DNA of 64,000 bases from Nguyenibacter vanlangensis (GCF_038719015.1 NZ_CP152276.1:1684001-1748000); one strand, 5' to 3'. Counted from the stretch's first letter, positions 35,742 to 44,934 are shown. Notes: generated by a model not told the origin, from the sequence alone. A program made the numbers and translations.

Positions 35742-38234
35742 TCAGAGGGAGAGGTCCAGTTGCATGTAGTAATAGCCGCCGAACAGACCCATCTGCTGAA
35801 CATCCATGTTATAGATTTCGGATCCGAGATATTGCACCGCGTACGGAAGCTTGCGGGGATAGGCGTTGCCGACATTGTTGGCGCCCAACGTGGCGTGCAG
35901 GCGCGGCGTCACCTGATAGCCTATCGCAAGGTCGGTCTGAAAGCGCGGCGTCTGGACCCAGCGCAGGAACTGCGTGACCGAATTGACCATGGAAGCCGGC
36001 ACGTCGTTCCAATAGGTATTGTTCGACGTCGTGCGTCCGTAGCGGGTTTCGTGCACCGAGAAATCCAGCTTTCCCCAGGTCCAGCGGCCGCCGAAGATCA
36101 GCTTGTTGCGCGGCATGTACGAGGTCAGGAACGACCTCTGCTGCGCGTTCAGCAGCGTGTTCCCGTTCAGGTCGGTGCCGACGGAACGGACGTTGGTCTG
36201 GTTGAAATTGACCGCCGCGTCCCAGTTGATTCTTCCATATCGGCCCAGATTGGTCAGGTAGGTGGCCGTGACGTCCATGCCGCGCGTGCGCGTCGATGCA
36301 CCGTTCGTCTCATACTGTGCCGTGGCGGTCGCCGACGTGGAGGGAAAGAAGAGACCCGACAGTTCCATCGCCTGAATGGCCTTGGCACCACCATAGACGC
36401 CACCGATCACGATACGGTCGCGAATGTCGATCTGATAGGCATCCAGGGAGACATGCATATTCGGGATCGGATTGAGGATGATGCCGGCGCTGAAGCTCGT
36501 CGAGCGTTCGGGCTTCAGCGGCCGGGCGCCCAGCAGCCTGGCGCCGGGCGAGTGCACGCCCAGGACACCGGAGGCCGATGTCGGCGATTCCGTCAGACTG
36601 GAGAAGTTCTGCTCGGCGAGGGTCGGCGCGCGAAAACCGCTGCTGACGGTGCCACGAACGGCAAGATACCTGTTCAGGTCATAACGGGTCGAGACCTTGC
36701 CGATCTCGGTATCGCCGACATCGGTGTAATGTTCGAACCGTCCAGCAAAATCCGCTTTCCATCCCTTCAGGAACTCCGTCCCGACATCGATATACCCCGC
36801 CGTCACGTCGCGGCTCGACGTGCTGGCGAGGCCCGGCGGAATCGCGTGCTGGCCCTGGGCGCCCGATATATAATAGGCGTCGTAATCGCCGGCACCGATC
36901 TTGTAGGTCTCGTACCGATATTCGGCACCGATCGAGAAATTGAGCGGACCCGCCAGAACACCCGTATCGAAGCTGCGCCGGAAGTCGAGATTGTTCGTCC
37001 ATTGCGTGGCCGTATAGGCAGTCTGGTGGAATTCGGTCGGTGTATAGCCGTAGGTCTGGAGAAAGCTCTGGCTGCCGGTATTGGCGATGTTCACGTCGTT
37101 ATGATTGCCGCCGTACGTCGTCGACAGATCGAAATCGAAGCCCAGGAACGCCTTCCCTTTGAAGCCGACCGTAACACCGTAATCGGTCTCGTCGGTCTGG
37201 ATGATGGGGACATAGCCGTTGGGGAAGAGCGTGGGGAAGGTCGCCCCCGGCACGTCCACGCCGGTCCGGAAATTCTGCAGCGCGTCGGCGACCTTGTGGC
37301 CGAAGGTCGAGAAGGAATAAAGCGTCAGGCCGTTCTCGACGTTGTATTCCATATTGTAGCCGAGCACGACCTGGACCGCACGCGGCATGCTCATGATCGG
37401 GTTATCGTATCTGTTCGTCCGCTTGTCCCATCCGCCACGAATGGCATGATCCTGGAACTTGAAGTCCGCGCCCAGGTTGAAGAAGCCGTCGTTCGGCAAT
37501 GCGAATCCGGCCCCGATATAATCCTTCGAGGTAAAACCGTCGCCCTTGTAATATCCACCATTATTGGCCGACATCTGGATGCCATGCTTGCGGTGCGTCA
37601 GAATGACGTTGATGACCCCCGCGATGGCGTCCGACCCGTACTGGGCGGCTGCACCGTCTTCCAGCACCTCGATATGATCGATTTCCGAGACCGGAATCAT
37701 GTCGATATCGACCGGCGTGGTCCCCTGTTGCGGACCGGGCGCGTAATAGACCGTCGACGTGGTGTGGCGGCGCTTGCCATCGACCAGAATGAGCGTCTGG
37801 TTCGACGTCAGGCCGCGCATGTTGATCGAGTCAATCGTATTGGCCGTCCCCGTACCGACGGTCTGGCGGGTCAGAGACGGAATCAGCGTGGTCAGCGCAT
37901 CGCGCAGGTCGGCCTGCCCGGTGGATTTGAGCTGCGCCGCCGAGATGACGACCACAGGGCTGATACTGTCGCGCGCTCTCGCGTGCGGATCGCGCGTTCC
38001 TGTCACGATCACCTGCTCCTCGGCATCTCCCGAGGCATAATGGCGCGCGGCAGGCACCTTGACTGGCGCCAGGACAGAGGCTGCCGTCGGCGCGGGCGTC
38101 GAGCCAGCGGCGGCATGACCCTTTGCCGCACGCACCGACTTGGTATTCGTGCCGGTCGCCGCAAAACCCTCGGACGCGATCACGGCCGGAAATACAACGG
38201 CAAGAGCCGTCGAGAAAAGTGCCTGACGTTTCAT
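35742..38234 (-). CDS. TonB-dependent outer-membrane receptor
   Basis: The 830-residue receptor has a signal peptide (MKRQALFSTALAVVFPAVIA), a TonB-box-like EEQVIVTGTRD near residue 75, plug motifs QTLILVDGKRRHTT and IEVLEDGAAAQYGSDAIAGV, and a long barrel. It is a paralogue of the receptor at 1965-4475, sharing the barrel ends RYDLNRYLAVRGTVSSGFRA and the YYY...L tail. Its place in the amino-acid island suggests it brings the cluster's substrate across the outer membrane, an inference from context only. Confidence 0.93.
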   Translation of the reverse strand: MKRQALFSTALAVVFPAVIASEGFAATGTNTKSVRAAKGHAAAGSTPAPTAASVLAPVKVPAARHYASGDAEEQVIVTGTRDPHARARDSISPVVVISAAQLKSTGQADLRDALTTLIPSLTRQTVGTGTANTIDSINMRGLTSNQTLILVDGKRRHTTSTVYYAPGPQQGTTPVDIDMIPVSEIDHIEVLEDGAAAQYGSDAIAGVINVILTHRKHGIQMSANNGGYYKGDGFTSKDYIGAGFALPNDGFFNLGADFKFQDHAIRGGWDKRTNRYDNPIMSMPRAVQVVLGYNMEYNVENGLTLYSFSTFGHKVADALQNFRTGVDVPGATFPTLFPNGYVPIIQTDETDYGVTVGFKGKAFLGFDFDLSTTYGGNHNDVNIANTGSQSFLQTYGYTPTEFHQTAYTATQWTNNLDFRRSFDTGVLAGPLNFSIGAEYRYETYKIGAGDYDAYYISGAQGQHAIPPGLASTSSRDVTAGYIDVGTEFLKGWKADFAGRFEHYTDVGDTEIGKVSTRYDLNRYLAVRGTVSSGFRAPTLAEQNFSSLTESPTSASGVLGVHSPGARLLGARPLKPERSTSFSAGIILNPIPNMHVSLDAYQIDIRDRIVIGGVYGGAKAIQAMELSGLFFPSTSATATAQYETNGASTRTRGMDVTATYLTNLGRYGRINWDAAVNFNQTNVRSVGTDLNGNTLLNAQQRSFLTSYMPRNKLIFGGRWTWGKLDFSVHETRYGRTTSNNTYWNDVPASMVNSVTQFLRWVQTPRFQTDLAIGYQVTPRLHATLGANNVGNAYPRKLPYAVQYLGSEIYNMDVQQMGLFGGYYYMQLDLSL

Positions 38235-38715
38235 TCTGCTCTGCCTTCTTCGCCTCTTTCGCGCCGCCGCCCGACGCGGAAGTCTCCAACCACGGGATCG
38301 CGCCGGCCGAACGGCTGCCTCATTCCGCCAGGCCCCGAACCCGATCCATGAAGGAACCTACCTCAGTTCGAATAGGCAACAAAACATATATGGGTCCCGA
38401 TCCGATATTGTTTTTACGGTTAAGATGAAAAGAATTCATGGAAAGATTGGGTGCTGTCCTTCCCCAGATGCGTGGGGCATGGCCTCGCCCGCCAAGGAGC
38501 AGCCAACCGGGATTTTTGTCTCCGCCGGGTCCTGGGAGTTCCGATTTCGTAATAATGTGATATCGATGTGCTTCCCCAAGAGGAAAATAGAAATGTCGCC
38601 TTCTCGAACCGAGGAAATTCCAAGTGGAATTGGAACGGTCTAGCAATGGCTCGATCCCCTACGCATTCGCTCGGCCGCATCGTGCCGGCGCCCGACAGGA
38701 CAGGAGTGAAACCCG
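38235..38715. promoter_or_regulatory. Divergent promoter region of TonB receptor and DadA-like gene
   Basis: This 481-base gap serves the divergent receptor and DadA-like genes. It is less GC-rich between 38360 and 38640. A small inverted repeat AATTCC-AAGT-GGAATT lies at 38616-38631, 85 bases before the DadA-like ATG. I see no gene in it. Confidence 0.4.
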
Positions 38716-39873
38716 ATGCTTTTAAAGAGACGACACCTGCTGATGGGCCTTGCCGGCACGGCGGCACCCACGGCCCTGGCCGCGTCGCCCCGCAAATCGG
38801 TGGTCGTCGTGGGAGCCGGCATCATCGGCGCATCGGTCAGCTATCACCTTGCCTCCTACGGTGCCGACGTCACGATTATCGACCGTGCCGGCCCGGGGCA
38901 GGAAACCACGGCCAAATCCTTTGCCTGGCTGAACGCGTTCAACAAGAAACCCTATTCCTATTATACATTGAACATGCTCGGCATCCTGGGCTGGCGTCGC
39001 CTCCAGCAGGAGATCGGCAACGACCTCGCCATCCAGTGGGGCGGTGGCGTCTCGTGGCACGCCGACGAGCAGAATGCCGTGGAAGAAACGCTGGACATCA
39101 TTCGCCGGCTCGAAGGCTGGGGTTATCCCATCCGCAGGATCGGCAAGGCGGAGGTCGAGGCCCGGTTGCCGGGCGTTCGCACCGGGTCGTGCGCCATTGC
39201 CTGGAAATCCGACATCGACGGGACGGTGGACCCGGTCGCCGCGGCAAAGGCCCTGGTCGCGGCCGCGGCCGGAAAGGGCGCGCGCCTGGCCATGGGCACG
39301 AACGTGCTGGCGCTTGACCGGACGGGCGGGCATGTAACGGGCGTGCAGACAAGCAAGGGCCTGATCCGTGCGGATCACGTCGTGCTCTGCATGGGCAATG
39401 ATACACCGGCGATGGCGGCAACGGCCGGGTTGAAGACCCCCCTCAAGGAATCAAGAGGTGTCCTGGCCCATACCGAGCCGCTTCGCCCCCTTTTCGGACA
39501 GGTCATCATGCCGCCGGGCTGCGACATCAAGCAGAATCCCGATGGACGCCTTGTCACCGGCTCCAATTTCGGCGACAGCGGCGATACGCCGGCCGACGCC
39601 GCCACGGGGGCGAGATTCCTGGCGCAGGTCCGAAAGTTCTTCCCCCACTTGCCCCCCATGCCGCTCGAATTCATGACCCTGGGTCACAGGGTCCTGCCGG
39701 TCGACGGGCACCCTATCGTCGGCGCTTCGGCCAGCGATCCGAACGTCTACGCCGCCGTCATGCACAGCGGCATGACGCAGGCGCCGATCATGGGGCAGTG
39801 CATCGCGATGGAGGTCCTGAACGGTGTTCCCGTCGACTGGCTCTCCGATTATCGGCCCAGCCGGTTCGCGTGA
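38716..39873 (+). CDS. Exported DadA-like FAD-dependent oxidoreductase
   Basis: The 385-residue protein starts MLLKRRHLLMGLAGTAAPTA, a signal-like segment with paired arginines, then the FAD motif VVVGAGIIGASVSYHLASYG and the DAO fold (TVDPVAAAKALVAAAAGKGA, TLGHRVLPVDGHPIVGAS, MHSGMTQAPIMG). It would oxidise an amine or amino acid in the periplasm or on the membrane. It is divergent from the TonB receptor and appears part of the same island as the other DadA-like enzyme at 30868. AGGAG lies upstream of the ATG. Confidence 0.87.
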   Translation: MLLKRRHLLMGLAGTAAPTALAASPRKSVVVVGAGIIGASVSYHLASYGADVTIIDRAGPGQETTAKSFAWLNAFNKKPYSYYTLNMLGILGWRRLQQEIGNDLAIQWGGGVSWHADEQNAVEETLDIIRRLEGWGYPIRRIGKAEVEARLPGVRTGSCAIAWKSDIDGTVDPVAAAKALVAAAAGKGARLAMGTNVLALDRTGGHVTGVQTSKGLIRADHVVLCMGNDTPAMAATAGLKTPLKESRGVLAHTEPLRPLFGQVIMPPGCDIKQNPDGRLVTGSNFGDSGDTPADAATGARFLAQVRKFFPHLPPMPLEFMTLGHRVLPVDGHPIVGASASDPNVYAAVMHSGMTQAPIMGQCIAMEVLNGVPVDWLSDYRPSRFA

Positions 39874-39942
39874 CCGTCAGCGCATTCCATGCGGGAAGTC
39901 ATGAACGGCCTTCCCAGCATCCCCCGAGCCAGGTCTCGACCC

Positions 39943-41058
39943 CTATCCGGCCCGCAGATGAAACCGCGTCATTTCGGACGGCACGCCCAGACGGAGTGCG
40001 AAGCCGGGCCAGAGACCGGTCCCGTTACTGACATAAAGCGTCATGCCGGCCACCTCATAACGCCCGGAGACGAAACCGTTATTGCCGCGCGCGACGAGTC
40101 GGTCGAGGCCGAGGATCATCCCGCCATGCGTATGGCCCGAGAGCTGAAGCGCCACGCCGCGGGCGGCCGCAGCGGGGGCGTCGCCGGGCTGATGATCGAG
40201 CAGCACGACCGGCGCATCCCGAGGGCTCCCGTCCAGCGCCGCGTCGAGATCCGGGACCGTATGCCCGTGCCTGTGTGCGGAACGATCGGTCACCCCGGCG
40301 ATCACCAGAGACGCCGTCCCGCGCGTGATGATCCTGTGCTGGTTTTCCAGCACATCGAAACCCAGCGCCGACAGATGGCGCATCCAGTCCGCATAGTCGA
40401 AAAAATATTCATGGTTGCCCGGAGCGGCCAGAACGCCGTCCGGCGCACGCAGCCGCGCAAGCGGCGCGATGTCGGCGCGGCGCATATCCACTGATCCGTC
40501 GATGAAATCCCCGGTCACGACGATCAGGTCGGCGCCCGCCGCGTTGGCCCGCGCCACGACACGGGCGGCCCATTTCGCAGAGAAGAGCCGCGTGATATGC
40601 AGATCACTCAACTGGAGCAGCCGATATCCGTCGAACAGCGGGGACAATCCGCGTATGACGACGATCTCGTCCCTGACGGGCGGCACCCGCAGCGCATTGA
40701 CGACGCCGGTTGCCGCCAGCAGCGCGGCCACTCCACCCACCGCAATGCGGGCTTCCGCGCCGATATGAACCGGCTGCCATGTCACCAGCGCGATCACCAA
40801 CACGCCGCAATCGAGCGCGAGCTGGAGCAGCGTGAGAAACAGGACCGTCCCGACCGCCCAGTTGAACAGGATGATGAGCGGCTTCGGGAACTCCGGCGCG
40901 AACACCGAGCCCGAGGAGAGCCTGCTCCAGAACTGGTATTGCGACGCCACGATGACGCAGACGGCCACCAGGACTTTCACGGCCAGGGGAAGAGGCAGCG
41001 GCCATAACCAGTTCAGGATCACGATCGACAGGAGCAGGCCGAAAATAATGACGCGCAA
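39943..41058 (-). CDS. Membrane-anchored metallophosphoesterase (YkuE/YaeI-like)
   Basis: The 371-residue protein has four hydrophobic N-terminal segments (residues 1-120) followed by a calcineurin-like phosphoesterase domain: LSDLHIT, VVTGDFIDG, APGNHEYFF, LLDHQPGDA and LSGHTHGG, which supply the two-metal centre. Members hydrolyse phosphodiester or phospholipid headgroups (for example UDP-diacylglucosamine-like or UPP-like lipids). It is convergent with the DadA-like gene and isolated on its strand. Confidence 0.9.
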   Translation of the reverse strand: MRVIIFGLLLSIVILNWLWPLPLPLAVKVLVAVCVIVASQYQFWSRLSSGSVFAPEFPKPLIILFNWAVGTVLFLTLLQLALDCGVLVIALVTWQPVHIGAEARIAVGGVAALLAATGVVNALRVPPVRDEIVVIRGLSPLFDGYRLLQLSDLHITRLFSAKWAARVVARANAAGADLIVVTGDFIDGSVDMRRADIAPLARLRAPDGVLAAPGNHEYFFDYADWMRHLSALGFDVLENQHRIITRGTASLVIAGVTDRSAHRHGHTVPDLDAALDGSPRDAPVVLLDHQPGDAPAAAARGVALQLSGHTHGGMILGLDRLVARGNNGFVSGRYEVAGMTLYVSNGTGLWPGFALRLGVPSEMTRFHLRAG

Positions 41059-41169
41059 GAGTGTAGGATCCTCATGGGTAAGCAGAAGAGCCGGCGGCTT
41101 GGCTGCCTCCGCCGTCCGGTTGCGCGTCGTGACCCTACGCCGGATCGAAGTGCGGTTCGCGCGAACGCC

Positions 41170-42150
41170 TCAGGCGAAGCGTTCCCCGACCATGTCCTCG
41201 CTTTTCGTCCACAGGGCCTCGGCGCGTGCCGGATCGAGAGCGTAGGCGCGTACCCCCGCATTGACCAGACTGATCGGCTGATCGTCCGGCACGACATCGC
41301 TGACGCGGCAATTCTCGCAGTAGCGCCCGCCTACCGCGTCGGCCCCGGCGACCGCACCGGCCCATACGGATGTTGCTGCGCCCTGCGGAATGCTCTTGAA
41401 CTGGAACGGCTTCTGGCCCTCGGCGGCGGCCTGCTCATTGATCCGGCTCACCATGGCTTCGATCTCACCGGGCGCCATATGCCGCGCCAGTTCCGTCATG
41501 ATTCCACCGGGATGCACCGCCGTCGCCCGCACGCCCCGCGCGCGATGTCGTGCATCGAATGCGACGGCGAAGAGAATGTTGGCGGTCTTGGAGCGCCCAT
41601 AGGCCACGAACGGCTCATAAGGCGTATGCTCGAAATTAGGGTCGTCAAGATCGACGTCGGCGAAGCGATGTCCGGCCGACGACACATTGACCAGCCGGGC
41701 GCCGTCACGCATCAGGCCTGCGATCCGGTTGACCAGGACGAAATGTCCCAGATGGTTGGTGCCGAACTGCGTCTCGAACCCGTCCTTCGTATGCCCGAAC
41801 GGCGTCGCCATGACGCCTGCATTGGCGATCACCAGATCGAACGGCGTGCCTTGCGCGTTCAGACGGTCGGCGCATGCACGCACGCTCGCCAGATCCGCGA
41901 GGTCCAGCGCGGTCAGTTCGAACGCGCCGCCGCCCTGCTCCGCAGCCGCGCGAACCTGTTCCGTCGCGCGCCCCGCTTTCGCAAGATCGCGCGCCGCACC
42001 CACGACATGCGCGCCATGAGCCACCAGCGCCCGGGCCGTTTCGACGCCCAGTCCGGCGGAAACGCCGGTCACGAGCACGCGCCTGCCCTTCAGGGACACG
42101 CCGGAGAGAACATCATCGGTCGTCGAGGTTGCGCCAAAAATCTGTGTCAT
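41170..42150 (-). CDS. SDR-family oxidoreductase, retinol dehydrogenase-like
   Basis: The 326-residue enzyme has VLVTGVSAGLGVETARALVA, NAGVMATP, catalytic NVSSAGH and YGRSKTANIL (YxxxK). Residues resemble the RDH/WWOX-like branch common in bacteria. ATG at 42150 is chosen: GAGGAG precedes it by 8 bases. It is divergent from a TetR gene across two operator-like repeats, so it is probably derepressed by a small molecule. Substrate unknown. Confidence 0.9.
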   Translation of the reverse strand: MTQIFGATSTTDDVLSGVSLKGRRVLVTGVSAGLGVETARALVAHGAHVVGAARDLAKAGRATEQVRAAAEQGGGAFELTALDLADLASVRACADRLNAQGTPFDLVIANAGVMATPFGHTKDGFETQFGTNHLGHFVLVNRIAGLMRDGARLVNVSSAGHRFADVDLDDPNFEHTPYEPFVAYGRSKTANILFAVAFDARHRARGVRATAVHPGGIMTELARHMAPGEIEAMVSRINEQAAAEGQKPFQFKSIPQGAATSVWAGAVAGADAVGGRYCENCRVSDVVPDDQPISLVNAGVRAYALDPARAEALWTKSEDMVGERFA

Positions 42151-42212
42151 CGGTGGAACTCCTCGAAATGGTACATGCATTTCTTGCCGAAACGGCATTC
42201 GGTGTCATATGT

Positions 42213-42251
42213 GGAGTATCGCTCCGTTTGATATATACGGAGCATCACTCC
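42213..42251. promoter_or_regulatory. Paired GGAGnATCnCTCC operators of the TetR/SDR promoter
   Basis: GGAGTATCGCTCC (42213-42225) and GGAGCATCACTCC (42239-42251) are two near-identical inverted repeats, each followed by GTTT, with centres 26 bases apart. They lie between the divergent SDR and TetR starts, where the TetR protein should bind. Confidence 0.7.
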
Positions 42252-42270
42252 GTTTAACAAGAGGGGACAG

Positions 42271-42852
42271 GTGACCGACGTGAAAACGCCCCGCCGCCGA
42301 CCGCGCAGCGACGGACAACGCAACAGAGAGCATCTCCTGGAAGTGGCCAAAGCCGCGTTTACGGAGGGCGAAGTCGACATTCCTCTGGATGAAGTCGCAA
42401 GGCGCGCGGATGTGGGCATCGGAACGCTCTATCGTCACTTTCCCAGTCGCGACGCTCTTATCGAGGCGGTCTATCGCGCTGAACTGGACCGCCTTGCCGA
42501 AGCAGCGCCGGTTCTCGCAGCGCAACATCCGCCGGTGGAGGCCCTTCGCGCATGGATGCGATTATTCGTGGATTACATCGCCGCCAAGCAGGTCATCGCA
42601 CCAGCACTCAATAGGCTGGTCGGAGGAACGAGCACGCTTTACGCTCAGTCCGGCGCCGTCCTCCAGACTGCGATCGACAAGCTCGTAGCTGCTGCGGTGG
42701 AAAGCGGGGATCTCAACGCGGATATCGAGCCGCTCGATCTGCTTCGCGCCCTGGCTGGCGTCTCCAATTTCTCGTCCGGGCCGGGCTGGGAGAAAAGCGC
42801 GAAACGCCTCGTTGACATTCTCATCGCGGGCTCGCGGTCATCAGCGTCGTAA
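42271..42852 (+). CDS. TetR/AcrR-family regulator
   Basis: The 193-residue repressor starts at GTG and has the helix-turn-helix DIPLDEVARRADVGIGTLYR followed by HFPSRDALIEAVY, then an SBP-type C-terminal domain with a conserved WxxxF like the TetR_C_33 group. It is divergent from the SDR gene and lies 19 bases after the second of two operator-like repeats, consistent with autoregulation. Confidence 0.9.
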   Translation: MTDVKTPRRRPRSDGQRNREHLLEVAKAAFTEGEVDIPLDEVARRADVGIGTLYRHFPSRDALIEAVYRAELDRLAEAAPVLAAQHPPVEALRAWMRLFVDYIAAKQVIAPALNRLVGGTSTLYAQSGAVLQTAIDKLVAAAVESGDLNADIEPLDLLRALAGVSNFSSGPGWEKSAKRLVDILIAGSRSSAS

Positions 42853-43061
42853 CGACGCAGGTCCCACGGCTTTGTCCGCTTAGCGGCCCCACTGCTCGTA
42901 TTTTTCGCAATGTTGCAAATGAGGCCGCAACAGCCGCGATTGCATCACCTTCAGACTGAACACCATACGGCGCCATCGGAAATCCACAAGACGCTCACCG
43001 GGCAGGCCCTGCTCGTATACCGCGCCCCTCTTTGCAGAGCTTCTTGCCGGCCACGTCTCCG

Positions 43062-44270
43062 TCACCGGCTCACCATCATTCGGTCGTTCAAAATCCGAAT
43101 CGAGCGCGAGAATAAAAGCATGATGACGCTGGCAGCGGCGATTCCACTGCCCACCGCCAGCAAGCGCGCCGTGCCGAGCGCGTGCGCCAGCAGACCGCAC
43201 GACGCATAGGCGACCGGCGCCATTCCCTGGGCACATACGCTGAAAATGGCGCTGACACGCGACACGGCCTCTTCGGGAACGTTCCGCTGTATCGTCGTCT
43301 GCGCGACAAGGTTCTGGACCACCATCCCGGCCCCGAACGCGACCCCGCCCAGAGCCAGAAACGGCACCCCCACCCCGTTCAGCAGCAGGAGCAGCGGGAT
43401 GATCGACACCGCCGTCGCGACCTCGTACATCACAAGCGGGCGTGACGCCCGGACGACCAGCAGAATGAGCGCGGCCAGGATACCCCCGACGCCGATCCCG
43501 GCCGACACGATGCCCCAGGACCGGGCGCCATGGCTGGCAGTCGCCAGCGACGCCGGCCCCAGGACGAGGAAGGGGGCGAAAACCGCCAGGTTCATGACCC
43601 CGTACTGCATGGTGATCAGTTGCAGCCAGCGCAGACGGCGAAACACCGCCCAGCCGGTGGCCAGGCGCGCGGCAAATGACGTGTGCGGACGTTCTGGCAT
43701 GGCGCGGATTTCCAGCCTGGCAAGGCAGAGCGCGCTGAAGGCATAGGTCAGGGCATTGAAGCCGATCGCCAGCACGGGCCCGTGGCTGGCGATCAGCAGC
43801 CCGGACAGCATGGGCCCCAGGATGGCGGTGATGGAGCCGGCAAGACTCAGAAGACTGTTCACCCGATGCAGATGCCACGCCTCGACCAGAAGCGGGATCA
43901 GGCCGAATTCCGCCGGCCCGTAAAACGCGTTGCCGGTTCCGATCAGCGCCACCAGCACAATCAGCAGCGGGATCGACGAATGGGGCCCGGACATCAGGAC
44001 GGCGATCAGCCCCTGGCTGGCACAGCGCAACAGGTCCGCACCGATCATCAGGCCGCGCCGTGACCACCGATCAGCGATCGCGCCGGCCGGCAGGGTCAGC
44101 AGCACCGTGGGCGCCGCCTGTGCCGCCAGGACGAGGCCAAGGACGATGGTGGATTGGCCATGCAGCAGCAGCGCGAACGTCAATGCCAGGCTGACCATGG
44201 ACGTGCCCAGCGTCGATACCGTCGTCGCCACAAGATACAGGCCGACATTCCGGGTCAGCCAGTGCCTCAT
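43062..44270 (-). CDS. MFS transporter, enterobactin-exporter-like (MFS_3)
   Basis: The 402-residue protein has 12 hydrophobic segments with motif A LPAGAIADRWSRRGLMIGAD and GNAFYGPAEFGLIP, typical of the EntS/MFS_3 group. Substrates of such pumps vary from siderophores to drugs. It stands alone. The 209 bases downstream (42853-43061) encode on its strand a peptide reading FRWRRMVFSLKVMQSRLLRP, which may be a gene remnant, but I see no intact gene. Confidence 0.88.
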   Translation of the reverse strand: MRHWLTRNVGLYLVATTVSTLGTSMVSLALTFALLLHGQSTIVLGLVLAAQAAPTVLLTLPAGAIADRWSRRGLMIGADLLRCASQGLIAVLMSGPHSSIPLLIVLVALIGTGNAFYGPAEFGLIPLLVEAWHLHRVNSLLSLAGSITAILGPMLSGLLIASHGPVLAIGFNALTYAFSALCLARLEIRAMPERPHTSFAARLATGWAVFRRLRWLQLITMQYGVMNLAVFAPFLVLGPASLATASHGARSWGIVSAGIGVGGILAALILLVVRASRPLVMYEVATAVSIIPLLLLLNGVGVPFLALGGVAFGAGMVVQNLVAQTTIQRNVPEEAVSRVSAIFSVCAQGMAPVAYASCGLLAHALGTARLLAVGSGIAAASVIMLLFSRSIRILNDRMMVSR

Positions 44271-44454
44271 CGACCGCGGGCACTGGCGTGGGTGGGAAAA
44301 GGCGACACGCGACGCTCCGAAAGATCCAAGGAAGTTCCAGACGGACCCGTCCTGAAGACAGGGCGGCGGCCGATCAGTTCATGAACGCCGATAAAACCCG
44401 CATCCTCGCCATCTGTTCCCGTCCGGCACACGGCTCTGCCGGGGAGCAGACCCG

Positions 44455-44648
44455 ATGCCCGCCGGCTGCAAACGTGATGCCGGCGCCACGGAAGGCGACG
44501 TCACCGCCAACGAAGACTTGATGCGCGAGCATGGCGTGTTGCGGCGTATTCTGACCGTCTATCGTGAGGCTGCGCCGTGCATCGAGACGAATGCCGCAAA
44601 CGTGGACATGGCGGCGCTCCTTCGGTTCACGGATATGGCTCTAGCTGA
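44455..44648 (+). pseudogene. Truncated hemerythrin-domain protein
   Basis: The frame reads VTANEDLMREHGVLRRILTV then YREAAPCIE and ALLRFTDMALADC, the N-terminal helix of bacterial hemerythrin-like cation-binding proteins with its first iron-ligand histidine. After about 65 codons the frame enters the palindromic repeat at 44649 and stops at 44700. The remaining helices and metal ligands are absent downstream, so this is a 5' fragment, apparently cut at the repeat. Confidence 0.6.
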
Positions 44649-44707
44649 TTGTTTTGGCGCGCATCTTTATCCAACCGGATGCGTCCATCCGGTCGGATGA
44701 TGCTCTA
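44649..44707 (-). repeat. GAGCAT-family hairpin repeat, inverted copy
   Basis: Read on the minus strand this is TAGAGCATCATCCG, an 11-bp stem (44671-44681 with 44686-44696, one G-U-type mismatch), AAAGATGC and then CCAAAACAA. This matches the first hairpin of the element at 55187-55293. It abuts the truncated hemerythrin gene on one side and a second palindromic element on the other. Confidence 0.7.
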
Positions 44708-44825
44708 GTGTCCTGCCCGAGAAATTCTTATGAGAATTTCTCGGATCAGCAGGCCACTAAAATATTGATTCTACTATCTTTTCGATTCCGAAATTCGCTT
44801 GCCAATTTCGGAATCGGAACACTAG
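44705..44825. repeat. CTAGTGT-bounded double-hairpin element (MITE-like)
   Basis: The 121-base element begins CTAGTGT and ends ACACTAG. Inside are two perfect hairpins: CCGAGAAATTCT (44717-44728) with its complement at 44733-44744, and CGATTCCGAAATT (44783-44795) with its complement at 44804-44816. It has no coding capacity. The ends overlap the neighbouring GAGCAT-type repeat by CTA, as if one inserted at the edge of the other. Confidence 0.65.
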
Positions 44826-44934
44826 GCCTAAGCGAACCGGCCGGGTTCACCGCGCCACCTCCCGGCGGCTGGCACGTCACCCGGAACGCTCCGAAGCCGC
44901 CGGTCTGCGACGCGCAGCAGGGGAGCAACGAACC

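Noticed and set aside
35727..38351. 874-codon open frame on the plus strand
   Set aside because: Antisense to the second TonB receptor gene; low-complexity arginine/isoleucine-rich translation with no family features.
42880..43061. Gene tail downstream of the MFS gene (FRWRRMVFSLKVMQSRLLRP)
   Set aside because: The frame is only open as an extension of an antisense-like frame through the MFS gene; no start and no family recognised.
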